A stretch of 64,000 nucleotides of DNA from Pseudomonadota bacterium (GCA_009922615.1 RFVF01000001.1:1-64000); one strand, 5' to 3'; positions 45,951 through 53,896 are shown, numbered from the stretch's first letter. The notes: generated by a model not told the origin, from the sequence alone. Numbers and translations are program-made.

Positions 45951-46835
45951 ATGACCAACCTCATCGACGGCCGCGCTATCGCCGAGCAGATTCACGCCGA
46001 GACGACTCAACGCATCCTGGCGCTCAAGTCCCGCGGCATGCAGGCGGGTCTCGCATTCGTGCGCGTCGGCGAGGACCCCGCTTCCCGCGTTTACGTGGGA
46101 ATGAAGGAGAAGACCAGTGAACGCCTCGGTATCAAGTCCACGACCACTGTCCTGCCCGAGGCCACCACGCAGGCCGAACTGCTCGCGCTCATCACAAAAC
46201 TCAATGCCGACCCCGGCGTGCACGGCATCCTCGTTCAGGCTCCACTGCCCGCGCACATTGATCAAGCCACCATCTTCGCCGCCGTCTCGCCCGCAAAGGA
46301 TGTTGACGGCTTTCATCCCGTCAACGTCGGCAAGCTCATGCTCGGGGACACGACGGGCTTTGCGCCTTGCACACCGGCGGGCGTGCACGAACTGCTCATC
46401 CGCAGCGGTGTGAAAATCGCCGGCGCGGAAGTCGTGGTGCTCGGGCGCGGCAATATCGTCGGCAAGCCCATGACCGCGATTCTCTGCCAGAAGGCTAAGC
46501 ACGCCGACGCGACCGTCACACTCGTCCACTCGCGCACGCGGGATGTGGCTGCGCATTGTCGGCGGGCGGACATCATCGTTGCCGCGATGGGCGTCGCGCA
46601 TTTCGTGAAGGCGGACATGGTCCGCCCCGGAGCCGTGGTGATGGATGTGGGCGTCAACCGCATTCCCGATGCGACGGCGAAGAACGGCTCACGGCTGGTC
46701 GGCGACGTTGATTTTGCCGCCGTTCAACCGCTCGCCGGATTGATCACGCCAAATCCCGGCGGCATCGGCCCGATGACCATCGCGATGCTGATGCGCAACA
46801 CCGTCAAAGCCGCCGAGGTGGCGGTTAGCTATTAG
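45951..46835 (+). CDS. folD: Methylenetetrahydrofolate dehydrogenase/cyclohydrolase
   Basis: 294 residues from the ATG at 45951 (a longer frame enters the SH3 gene and is rejected). The bifunctional enzyme oxidises 5,10-methylene-THF to 10-formyl-THF. The N-terminal catalytic domain has YVGMKEKTSERLGI with the Lys of the YxxxK pair, VQAPLPAHID and PAKDVDGFHPVNVGKL. The NAD(P)-binding domain has GRGNIVGKPMTAILC. The end PNPGGIGPMTIAMLMRNTV is the family signature. The final residues (VAVSY, then TAG) are encoded by the left arm of inverted repeat F, so the C-terminus is set by the repeat. Confidence 0.96.
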   Translation: MTNLIDGRAIAEQIHAETTQRILALKSRGMQAGLAFVRVGEDPASRVYVGMKEKTSERLGIKSTTTVLPEATTQAELLALITKLNADPGVHGILVQAPLPAHIDQATIFAAVSPAKDVDGFHPVNVGKLMLGDTTGFAPCTPAGVHELLIRSGVKIAGAEVVVLGRGNIVGKPMTAILCQKAKHADATVTLVHSRTRDVAAHCRRADIIVAAMGVAHFVKADMVRPGAVVMDVGVNRIPDATAKNGSRLVGDVDFAAVQPLAGLITPNPGGIGPMTIAMLMRNTVKAAEVAVSY

Positions 46836-46899
46836 CGATTAGCTTTTAGCCTTTGCTCTCTCTCCCACACTAACCGCTAACTGCTAACCGCTAACCGCC
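46820..46899. repeat. Inverted-repeat element F overlapping the folD stop
   Basis: Left arm 46820-46849 (GGCGGTTAGCTATTAGCGAT...) and right arm 46870-46899 (CTAACCGCTAACTGCTAACC...) pair at 24 of 30 positions. Both arms are made of a seven-base unit (GCTAACC/GGTTAGC). The folD stop TAG at 46833-46835 lies inside the left arm, and the next gene's ATG (46908) lies eight bases after the right arm. Confidence 0.8.
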
Positions 46900-46907
46900 C
46901 GCTCCTC

Positions 46908-47342
46908 ATGAACGTCACTCGTATCCTTCCCGATCTCCAATGCGCCCTTGTCTGCGAAGATGTCCGCCAGGAGGTCAGCGGCAATTTCATCCTCCTTGGC
47001 GTCGCCGCATTTTTGCGGGTGCCGCAGGTCCCCATCGTCGCGTCGCGGCTCTGCGTCTTTTCGCGCTGGTGTGCAGGTGTGGGCAACTTCGTCGAATCCG
47101 TCCGCCTCATCGCGCCGGACCAGACCACCGTGCTTCGCGAAGTGAAGGTGAAGTTTGGCTTGCAGGATCCGGCACACAGCGCGACGAACTTGTCCGTCTT
47201 TGCGCAGCTCGAAATCACCGCCGGCGGCATTTACTTCATTGAGGTGCTCGTGGATGACGTGATGAAGCTGCGTTTCCCACTACCCGTCGTCGTCACGCCG
47301 CCGCCGAGCCAGGGGGCGCCGGCCGCGCCGCCGGCTGCCTGA
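46908..47342 (+). CDS. Small conserved-type protein of unknown function (DUF6941-like)
   Basis: 144 residues. Begins LPDLQCALVCEDVRQEVSGNFILLGV, a pattern like the DUF6941 group of small beta-rich proteins; this assignment is tentative. A middle strand SVFAQLEITAGGIYFIEVLVDDV suggests a beta-sandwich. A short Pro/Ala tail ends it. No signal or membrane segment. Lies directly after inverted repeat F. Confidence 0.6.
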   Translation: MNVTRILPDLQCALVCEDVRQEVSGNFILLGVAAFLRVPQVPIVASRLCVFSRWCAGVGNFVESVRLIAPDQTTVLREVKVKFGLQDPAHSATNLSVFAQLEITAGGIYFIEVLVDDVMKLRFPLPVVVTPPPSQGAPAAPPAA

Positions 47343-47379
47343 AGCCGCGCGAACTTCCATTGCCGCCTGCTCCCTCCGC

Positions 47380-48291
47380 GTGGTTTCATCGGGCAGCTTG
47401 AGTGAATCGCCCGAACTGCCCGTCTGGCAGCCGCTGACCTTCGGCGGTGTCGCCAGCTTTGCCCGCGCTCGCTGGGGGCGGCTGCTCCTGCTGCAAACCA
47501 TCGTCGCTGCATTCGTCGTGGCTGCTGGGGTGGTCTTCCTCAGCCGCTGCTGGTTTCCCGTGATGACGCAGGCGACGCAAGACCTGACAGCGTATGGGGC
47601 CGTGCGGGGCGGCCAGCTCGCGTGGCCCAAGACGGAGGCAGTGGTGCTCGCGGAGAATCGCTTCCTCAGCCTCGTGGTGGATCTCGCCGACAGCGGGGCC
47701 ACTGGCCAGGTGGCGGATTTGCAGGTGGAGTTCACCCGTGACCGCATCAAGTTCGCCTCCCTGCTGGGTTACACCGAACTGCCTTATCCCGTCGGCTGGG
47801 CGATCGAGTTGAACCGGCAGACACTCGACCCGTGGTGGAATGCCTGGCGGCCCGCGTTTTTGTTTGGCGGCATCGTCGCGACGCTGGTGTTTTTGTTCGT
47901 GAGCTGGTTTGTCTTGGCGACGCTTTACGCGCTGCCTGTGTGGGTGCTCGCGTGGATCGCTCGCCGCTCGGCGTCATTGGCCCAATGCTGGCGCATGGGG
48001 GCAGCGGCTCTGCTGCCCGGCGCGATCTGGCTGGGCGGCGCGATCCTGCTTTACGTGGGGGAACAGCTTTCGCTCGTCGGGCTGGGCGCGGCTTTCGGCC
48101 TGCACTTCGTGATCACGTGGGTCTATCTGCTGGGCGCGCCGTTCCACCTGCCGAAAAAGTCTCGTGCGATCTCGGCGACGGAGAAGAATCCCTTCACGCC
48201 CGCATCCCCGGCACCGCCCGGGTCGGCGCCCGCCGCCGCCCGGAGCGAAAACCCGTTTCATTCGCCGCCGCCGTCGGCGAATAACGGGTGA
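47380..48291 (+). CDS. Uncharacterised multi-pass membrane protein
   Basis: 303 residues from a GTG at 47380. Membrane segments are at about 34-54 (LLLLQTIVAAFVVAAGVVF), 163-190 (FLFGGIVATLVFLFVSWFVLATLYAL) and 215-260, with a ~100-residue extracytoplasmic loop between the first two. The tail is proline-rich and repeats NPF motifs (EKNPFTP, ENPFHS). Family not recognised. It sits 34-38 bases from each neighbour, so it is probably co-transcribed with the lipoprotein and ABC genes downstream. Confidence 0.6.
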   Translation: MVSSGSLSESPELPVWQPLTFGGVASFARARWGRLLLLQTIVAAFVVAAGVVFLSRCWFPVMTQATQDLTAYGAVRGGQLAWPKTEAVVLAENRFLSLVVDLADSGATGQVADLQVEFTRDRIKFASLLGYTELPYPVGWAIELNRQTLDPWWNAWRPAFLFGGIVATLVFLFVSWFVLATLYALPVWVLAWIARRSASLAQCWRMGAAALLPGAIWLGGAILLYVGEQLSLVGLGAAFGLHFVITWVYLLGAPFHLPKKSRAISATEKNPFTPASPAPPGSAPAAARSENPFHSPPPSANNG

Positions 48292-48327
48292 TTGCGTCGG
48301 CGGATTTTTTTCCGTTACGCTGCCGCC

Positions 48328-49158
48328 ATGATTTTTCCGGCGTGCCAACGCCTGCTTCCCCGGCTGCTCCTGCTGCTGGCCGTGTGCTTGGCCGGGTGCA
48401 TTCCCACGCGGGACGGCACGCAGGACGAGCAGCGCGAGCCGCTCTTCCTGCGCGGGCAGGAGTTGCGCCAGCAGCGTGATTATCGCGGCGCGGCCGAGGC
48501 CTTCGCGCGCGCGCTGGCGGCCAACCCCCGTTCCGCCTCCGCACACTTCGAGCTGGGGCTCCTTTTCGAACTGCAGCTCAACGATCCGGCGACGGCCATC
48601 TACCACTTCGAGCGCTTCCTCAAGCTCCGCCCGGCCTCGGACCGTGCGGAGATCGTTCGTCAGCGCGTGAACAACTGCAAAATGGAACTCGCCAAGCTCT
48701 TCCTCATCGCGCCCAACGCGCCCTCCGTGCAGAAGGAAATGGACAAGCTCAAATCGGAAGTCGAGCGGCTGGGCCTCGAAAATAACCAGCTCCGCCGACA
48801 GCTCGAAGCCGCGTCTGCCTCAGCCACCGCGCGAGGAACTGCCACTTCGGCCCCGCCGGTTTTGGCTGTCACCCCGCCGCCAGCCCCGAAGATTATCCCT
48901 GCTACCAACGTGGTCGAGGTCGCGCCCAAATCCAGTGTCTCGAAGCCGACGGATAATTCCCCCAAGCCCGCCAAGCCCTTGCCGCCATCAGCGGCCCCGG
49001 CTGCCGCTTCCCGCACTCACACGGTCAAGCAGGGCGACATCCCGGCCACCATTGCCAAACAATATGGCGTCAAACTCGAGGCGTTGATAGCGGCGAACCC
49101 GAACCTGGATCCCAAGCGCATGAAGATCGGGCAGACGGTCAGCATCCCTGCTCCCTGA
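48328..49158 (+). CDS. Lipoprotein with TPR and LysM domain
   Basis: 276 residues from the ATG at 48328 (TTG at 48292 rejected). The lipobox LAVCLAGC puts the lipid on Cys. Two or three TPR helices follow (FLRGQELRQQRDYRGAAEAFARAL; HFELGLLFELQLNDPATAIYHFERFL). Then comes a coiled coil (MDKLKSEVERLGLENNQLRRQL), a Pro/Ser linker and a C-terminal LysM domain (THTVKQGDIPATIAKQYGVK ... LIAANPNLDPKRMKIGQ). The LysM part should bind peptidoglycan, so the protein links an outer-membrane anchor to the wall. Upstream of the unknown 49169 gene by 10 bases. Confidence 0.85.
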   Translation: MIFPACQRLLPRLLLLLAVCLAGCIPTRDGTQDEQREPLFLRGQELRQQRDYRGAAEAFARALAANPRSASAHFELGLLFELQLNDPATAIYHFERFLKLRPASDRAEIVRQRVNNCKMELAKLFLIAPNAPSVQKEMDKLKSEVERLGLENNQLRRQLEAASASATARGTATSAPPVLAVTPPPAPKIIPATNVVEVAPKSSVSKPTDNSPKPAKPLPPSAAPAAASRTHTVKQGDIPATIAKQYGVKLEALIAANPNLDPKRMKIGQTVSIPAP

Positions 49159-49168
49159 CCTCGCCGGA

Positions 49169-50020
49169 ATGAGACGCCTTGCCTACTTCGCGATCACCGC
49201 GTTCTTCGTCACGATGAACGTGTTGCTCTGGCGTTCGGAATTTCGCGCGGTGGGCGACGGCACGCCGGTTCCGCTGGCGAAGGTGTGGGAAAAAATCCTT
49301 CGCGCTCCCGACGATTCGGACCTGGAGATTTTCCACCGCAAGAAAAAGGTCGGACACCTGCGCTGGGCGGCCAATGCCGGGGAAGCGGCAACAACGAACG
49401 CCGCTCCGGCCAGCGACAATTTGGAGGAGGGCATGGTCCGCAAGGTGGGCGGCTACACCATCGACATCCTCGACGGTCGCTTGGATCTCGGCGAGGGGCG
49501 CAAGCGTTCGCTGCGGTTCACCATGAACACGAGCTTCTCCACCAACCACCAGTGGCAGAACTTCGCCGTGCAGATTTCCCAGCGTCCCATGAGCCTCGGG
49601 CTCAACGCCTCCGCCACCAACGAAACGCTGGTCGTGGACTTCCAGCAAGGCGACGAACGGCTCAATCGCACCTTAACCTTTGCCCAGCTCCGGGATCCCA
49701 AACTGCTGCTGCAAGAAGTCGTCGGGCCGGTCCCCCTCGGGTTGCTCACGGGCGGCGTGCTCGGCGGCTTGGGCGAAGCGGGCGCCTCGCCGGAACTCGC
49801 CGCCCTGCCCGCCTTACAAAAAATGTCGCTCGGCGTGCAGTGGGATTCGCGCCAGGACTGGCTCAAGATTGGCAGTGCGAAGCTCCGTTGCTACCGGCTC
49901 CACGCCAGCCTGCTGGAGAAACACCACATCACCGTTTACGTCAGCCGCGTGGGCGAGCTCCTCCGCGTCGAGCTGCCCAACGACATCGTCCTCCAAAACA
50001 CCCGGATGCTTCTGCTGTGA
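49169..50020 (+). CDS. Uncharacterised membrane-anchored protein upstream of the ABC ATPase
   Basis: 283 residues. One N-terminal membrane helix (AYFAITAFFVTMNVLLW) anchors a periplasmic beta-rich domain containing YTIDILDGRLDLGEGRKRSL and VQWDSRQDWLKIGSAKLRCYR. The family is not recognised. The stop overlaps the start of the ABC ATPase by four bases (GTGA), so the two are translationally coupled. This may be the accessory protein of that transporter. Confidence 0.65.
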   Translation: MRRLAYFAITAFFVTMNVLLWRSEFRAVGDGTPVPLAKVWEKILRAPDDSDLEIFHRKKKVGHLRWAANAGEAATTNAAPASDNLEEGMVRKVGGYTIDILDGRLDLGEGRKRSLRFTMNTSFSTNHQWQNFAVQISQRPMSLGLNASATNETLVVDFQQGDERLNRTLTFAQLRDPKLLLQEVVGPVPLGLLTGGVLGGLGEAGASPELAALPALQKMSLGVQWDSRQDWLKIGSAKLRCYRLHASLLEKHHITVYVSRVGELLRVELPNDIVLQNTRMLLL

Positions 50021-50778
50021 TCGAACTCGTCAACCTCACCAAACGTTTCGGCGAACTCACCGCCGTCAACGACGTGACGCTCACCGTCAACCGCGGCGAG
50101 TTCTTCGCCGTGCTCGGTCCCAACGCCGCCGGCAAGACCACCACGATCAAGATGATCACCGGTCTCATCAAGCCCACCAGCGGCAGCGTCCGCGTGGCGG
50201 GCCACGATGTGCAGACCGAGCCGCTCGAAGTCCGCCGCCGCCTCGCCTACGTGCCGGACTTTCCATTCCTCTACGACAAGCTCACGCCGTGGGAATTCTT
50301 TCGCTTCATCGGCCATCTCTTTCAGATGTCGGAGGATCGCATCGAGGCCGCCGCCCGCGTCCTGATCCCGCGCTTCAACCTCGAGCCTTACCTGCGCAAG
50401 CCCGTTGAAGGCCTCTCCCACGGCACCCGCCAGCGCGTTGCCATCGCCGCCGCGCTGCTGCACGACCCCGAGGTCTTCGTCATCGACGAGCCGATGGTTG
50501 GCCTCGATCCGCACCACGCGCGCGTGGTGAAGGACATTCTCAAGGAGCGCTCCCGCACCGGCATGACCGTCTTCCTCTCCACGCACCAACTCAGCGTCGC
50601 CGAGGAAATGGCCGACCGCATCGGCATCATCCACCAGGGCAAGTTCGTCGCCGTCGGCACCAGCGAAGAGCTGCGCAAGCAAAGCGGCTCCGACGGCGTG
50701 CTCGAACACTCCTTCCTCGCGCTCACCAAACAGGAGGCCAACCTCAGCGAAGAAAACGCGAAGCTGAAGGCCGCTTGA
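50017..50778 (+). CDS. ABC transporter ATP-binding protein without an adjacent permease
   Basis: 253 residues from a GTG at 50017 that overlaps the upstream stop. All ATPase motifs are present: Walker A GPNAAGKTTT, signature LSHGTRQR (a variant of LSGGQ), Walker B VFVIDEPMVGLDP and switch His in STHQLSV. The CcmA/DrrA-type multidrug exporter pattern GDVxxEPLEVRRRL is seen as VQTEPLEVRRRLAYVPD. No permease lies beside it; an Hsp70 follows. The missing partner may be encoded elsewhere. Confidence 0.9.
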   Translation: MIELVNLTKRFGELTAVNDVTLTVNRGEFFAVLGPNAAGKTTTIKMITGLIKPTSGSVRVAGHDVQTEPLEVRRRLAYVPDFPFLYDKLTPWEFFRFIGHLFQMSEDRIEAAARVLIPRFNLEPYLRKPVEGLSHGTRQRVAIAAALLHDPEVFVIDEPMVGLDPHHARVVKDILKERSRTGMTVFLSTHQLSVAEEMADRIGIIHQGKFVAVGTSEELRKQSGSDGVLEHSFLALTKQEANLSEENAKLKAA

Positions 50779-50907
50779 GCCACAGATTTCCACAGATGAA
50801 ACACAGACCTGACGAAGTTGAATTAGGAAAGCAGGAAGGCAGGAAAGCGATTTTTCCTCCTGCCTTCCTGATTCTTTATGGGTGTTTCATCTGCGTGCAG
50901 CTGTGGC
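50779..50907. repeat. Nested inverted-repeat element G upstream of the Hsp70 gene
   Basis: Outer arms 50779-50804 (GCCACAGATTTCCACAGATG...) and 50882-50907 (GTGTTTCATCTGCGTGCAGC...) match at 21 of 26 positions. Inner arms, about 50825-50846 (AGGAAAGCAGGAAGGCAGGA...) and 50853-50875 (...CTGCCTTCCTGATTC), share a second repeat family. The outer arm touches the ABC ATPase stop (50776-50778) and ends 15 bases before the Hsp70 GTG. Confidence 0.8.
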
Positions 50908-50922
50908 TAATACACATTCCTT

Positions 50923-52863
50923 GTGAGCAAAATTGTCGGCATTGACCTCGGCACCACCAACTCGCTCGTCGCGACGGTGGATTCCGGCATCCCTTACGTC
51001 ATCGCGGACACGGACGGTCAGCGTCTCTGCCCGAGCGTCGTGCATTTCTCCGCCGCCGAAGCCGCGCCGCTCGTCGGCCACGCCGCCAACCGCGTGCGCG
51101 TGCTGCAACCCGCCACGACCGTTTACTCAGTCAAGCGCTTCATGGGCCGGCGCGGCGCGGACATCGCGCGCGAGGAATTGCAAGTCACTTACCCCGTGCG
51201 CGGCGAAGGCGCGGGCCCGGTCACGATTCCGATTCACGGCCGTGACTTCACGCCGGAGGAAATCTCCGCCGAGGTTTTGAAACGGCTGAAGCTCGCCGCC
51301 GAAGCCGACCTCGGCGAACCCGTCACGCGCGCCGTCATCACCGTCCCCGCCTACTTCAACGACGCCCAGCGCAACGCGACCAAAAGGGCAGGGGAGCTGG
51401 CCGGCTTCACCGTCGAGCGCATCGTCAACGAGCCCACCGCCGCCGCGCTGGCCTACGGGCTCGACCGCTTGCAGGAACATTCCAAGATCGCCGTGTATGA
51501 CCTCGGCGGCGGCACCTTCGATCTGTCGATCCTCGAACTGAACAATGGCGTCTTCCAAGTCCTCTCGGCCAACGGCAACACCCGCCTCGGCGGTGACGAC
51601 CTCGACCAACGCCTTGTCGCCCACCTCGCCACCCTCATCAAATCCAGCGGCGGCCCCGACTTGACGAGCTCTCAACTCTCCACTCCGAACTCTCATCATC
51701 TCCCCCTCCTCGCCCGCCTCCGCGAAGCCGCCGAGGCCGCCAAGATCCGCCTCTCCACCGAGACCAGCGTCGAGATTGCGCTCCCGTTCCTCACGCCGGA
51801 TTTCAGCTTCAGCTATCGGCTCACGTGCGAAGAATTGGAGCGGCTCACGCGCGACATCGTGGAGCGCACGCGCCCGCACTGCCTGCGTTCCCTCGCCGAC
51901 GCCAAGCTCGAAGCCCGGCAACTCGATCAAGTCATCCTCGTCGGCGGCCAGACGCGCATGCCCCTCGTGCGCCGTCTCGTCAGCGAATGGTTCAGCTGCG
52001 CGGAGTTCGAGGAGGAGCGCGGCGGCGTCCGCCTCGGCGATCGCTTCCACGAGCGCACCGGCCCGATGCTCAACACCTCGCAGAACCCCGACGAAGCCGT
52101 CGCGCTCGGCGCCGCCATTCAAGCCGAGATCCTCAGCGGCGGCTTCAAGAACGTCCTCCTGCTCGATGTCACCCCGCTCTCGCTCGGCATCGAAACCTTC
52201 GGCGGCTTGATGAACATCATCATCCCGCGCAACAGCACCATTCCCGTGAAGGCCGGCGAAGTCTTCACCACCGCCGTCGATCACCAGCGCGAGATGCTCA
52301 TCCACGTCCTGCAAGGCGAGCGCGAGCGCGCCGCCGACAACTGGAGCCTCGGTAAATTCGCCGTGCAGTTCGAGCGCGCCCCGCGCGGCGTCCCGCGTGT
52401 CGGCGTCCAGTTCGAGATCGACGCCAACGGGATTCTCCACGTCCTTGCGCGCGACCTGAAGACCGGCGTGCAGCAAGTCGTGCAGATGAAATCCGCCGTG
52501 GACGTGGCCGACACCGAGGTGCAGCGCATGGTCGAGGAATCCGTCGAGCACGCCTTCGAGGATTTGTCCGCGCGCCGGTGGATTGAGGCGAAGTTGAAAG
52601 CGCAGGAAGTCCTCACCGCCGCGCAAGCCGGCCTCGCCGAGTGCGCCACCGAACTCGACCCCGCCTACCGTGCGCAAGTCGAAGCCGCCATCCACGCCGT
52701 CACCGCCGCCCTCGCCACCGAGCAGCCCGCCACCCAGACCGGCGAGCTGGCCCGCCTCCAGGCCGCCCACGCCGCCCTCGACGCCGCCACCCAACCGCTC
52801 GCCGAAATCCTCATGGACAAAGCGATGGAAGCCATGCTCCGCCAGCGCGGCGCAATCACCTGA
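50923..52863 (+). CDS. Hsp70-family chaperone
   Basis: 646 residues from a GTG at 50923. The ATPase domain has GIDLGTTNSLVATVDSG, VITVPAYFNDAQRNATKRAG, VNEPTAAALAYGL, YDLGGGTFDLSIL and VILVGGQTRMPLVRRLV. The substrate domain begins at about residue 410 (LLLDVTPLSLGIETFGG) and has a helical lid. It refolds proteins using ATP with J-domain and GrpE partners, none of which are here. Residues 247-262 (LTSSQLSTPNSHH...) replace a short turn in subdomain IIB and look like translated intergenic repeat. The C-terminus lacks the EEVD-like or acidic tail and ends at a TGA followed in frame by the heptad repeat. It resembles HscA/HscC-type side copies more than the main dnaK. Confidence 0.93.
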   Translation: MSKIVGIDLGTTNSLVATVDSGIPYVIADTDGQRLCPSVVHFSAAEAAPLVGHAANRVRVLQPATTVYSVKRFMGRRGADIAREELQVTYPVRGEGAGPVTIPIHGRDFTPEEISAEVLKRLKLAAEADLGEPVTRAVITVPAYFNDAQRNATKRAGELAGFTVERIVNEPTAAALAYGLDRLQEHSKIAVYDLGGGTFDLSILELNNGVFQVLSANGNTRLGGDDLDQRLVAHLATLIKSSGGPDLTSSQLSTPNSHHLPLLARLREAAEAAKIRLSTETSVEIALPFLTPDFSFSYRLTCEELERLTRDIVERTRPHCLRSLADAKLEARQLDQVILVGGQTRMPLVRRLVSEWFSCAEFEEERGGVRLGDRFHERTGPMLNTSQNPDEAVALGAAIQAEILSGGFKNVLLLDVTPLSLGIETFGGLMNIIIPRNSTIPVKAGEVFTTAVDHQREMLIHVLQGERERAADNWSLGKFAVQFERAPRGVPRVGVQFEIDANGILHVLARDLKTGVQQVVQMKSAVDVADTEVQRMVEESVEHAFEDLSARRWIEAKLKAQEVLTAAQAGLAECATELDPAYRAQVEAAIHAVTAALATEQPATQTGELARLQAAHAALDAATQPLAEILMDKAMEAMLRQRGAIT

Positions 52864-52884
52864 CCGGCCACCCGGATTGACCGT

Positions 52885-53157
52885 CTGGAAATCGCCGCCG
52901 ACGGTCTGGAAATCGGGAATTACAAGAAGGAAACTTCCGCTAACACAGTGGAAATCGCCATTTACAAGAAGTCCATTGCCGCTAACCGACCGGAAATCGC
53001 CCCTGACAACGTGGAAATCACCACCGACAAGGCGGAAATCGCCGCTGACAGAGTGGAAATCGGCACTGACACCGTGGAAATGGACACTTACATGAATGGA
53101 ATCGCTGGTTTTTCGGTGCAAGCCAGCATTGCGTTCATGGAAACCACTGCTGACAAG
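52885..53157 (+). repeat. 21-bp tandem repeat encoding heptapeptides, in frame with the Hsp70 gene
   Basis: About 13 units of exactly 21 bases, consensus near GTGGAAATCGCCGCTGACAA, translate as VEIAADK-like heptads (LEIAADG, VEIAIYK, PEIAPDN, VEITTDK, AEIAADR, VEIGTDT). They begin 21 bases after the Hsp70 TGA, in the same frame, and the frame stays open to 53220. A GTG at 52948 could start a separate 90-residue protein. Units differ by a few bases, and the protein pattern is kept better than the DNA. This may be a minisatellite, a small repeat protein or a tail reached by stop readthrough. Confidence 0.75.
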
Positions 53158-53346
53158 GCGGAAAACGGCAAAAAACCAACCGTGAGCGATGAGTGGTTGA
53201 TGGGAACCCACTCGAACTAGGACCATTCTCCTTCAGCCAGGCAGCGAGAATGTTCCGCCTTCTGCCTTGGGCAGAAACCCGTCTCATCGATGACTTAATT
53301 GGTGGCTTACTGTCTCCCTGTTCGGGAGCGATGGCGCGTGTATTTT

Positions 53347-53616
53347 TCAGGCCATTTTTAACCGCTTATTCCATGCTGGTATCGCCTGTGATTCATTCTG
53401 GCAGAACGGTCCCTGACACGCACATTCCGTGCATTCAGCAAACCAGCGGCGAGAGGTGTCAGTGGCTTCGAGCTTAGGACATGGCTCCCATTCGACCGTG
53501 ATTTTGGACGCGCCACAGAACGGGCACGGCAGTGGACTAAACGTGCGACCCTGCGAACCACGCCCGGTAACAGCGTCGGCGAGCTCGGCCGGTCTGCCCG
53601 GGGGGTGGTCGATCAT
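53347..53616 (-). CDS. Lar-like zinc-ribbon protein (restriction alleviation type)
   Basis: About 89 residues from the ATG at 53616; a longer frame starts at 53679 inside the neighbour. The core is LPCPFCGASKITVEW ... WFAECTECACQGPFCQNES followed by AIPAWNKR, the pattern CPFCG ... CxxCxxxGP ... AIxAWN of Lar/PF14354 proteins. Those are short zinc proteins common in phages and prophages. One Cys pair is complete in each half. Its real role here is unknown. It lies in a low-density region with another short gene upstream on the same strand. Confidence 0.65.
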   Translation of the reverse strand: MIDHPPGRPAELADAVTGRGSQGRTFSPLPCPFCGASKITVEWEPCPKLEATDTSRRWFAECTECACQGPFCQNESQAIPAWNKRLKMA

Positions 53617-53659
53617 GCTGATTCGTTTACAGGGTTGGTGGCTTAATCTCATAGCACTC

Positions 53660-53896
53660 CTATAAATGCACCCATTCACCGTCCGGGAGCGGAACGGGCT
53701 TGCAGCGGCGCAAAAACCTTTGCCGGCCCTTCATTTCCAACTCATAGTCCCAAACCTCCGAATCAAGCCTGAGAGGTTCTAGAGTTTCGGCAAAGATCTT
53801 CTCACGGTCCGCGAAATCATCCTTGGCGCTTTCTGCCAAAAGTCGTGCATTAATGCCTGCCAATGACTTGGCCGGGATGTGGATGAAAGGGCTCAT
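53660..53896 (-). CDS. Small uncharacterised protein, possibly phage-derived
   Basis: 78 residues (MSPFIHIPAKSLAGINARLL...), a soluble acidic helix-rich protein with no known motif. It is immediately upstream of the Lar-like gene and probably shares its transcript. The two look like a small remnant of mobile DNA. Confidence 0.45.
   Translation of the reverse strand: MSPFIHIPAKSLAGINARLLAESAKDDFADREKIFAETLEPLRLDSEVWDYELEMKGRQRFLRRCKPVPLPDGEWVHL

Noticed and set aside
52885-53157. CRISPR array
   Set aside because: The 21-bp units are directly joined without spacers and preserve a reading frame.
51127-53226. Minus-strand frame of 699 codons opposite the Hsp70 gene, with GDFHSVSGDF-type heptads at its start
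   Set aside because: Shadow of the Hsp70 gene; the heptads are the reverse reading of the 21-bp repeat. The plus-strand reading is in frame with a real gene.
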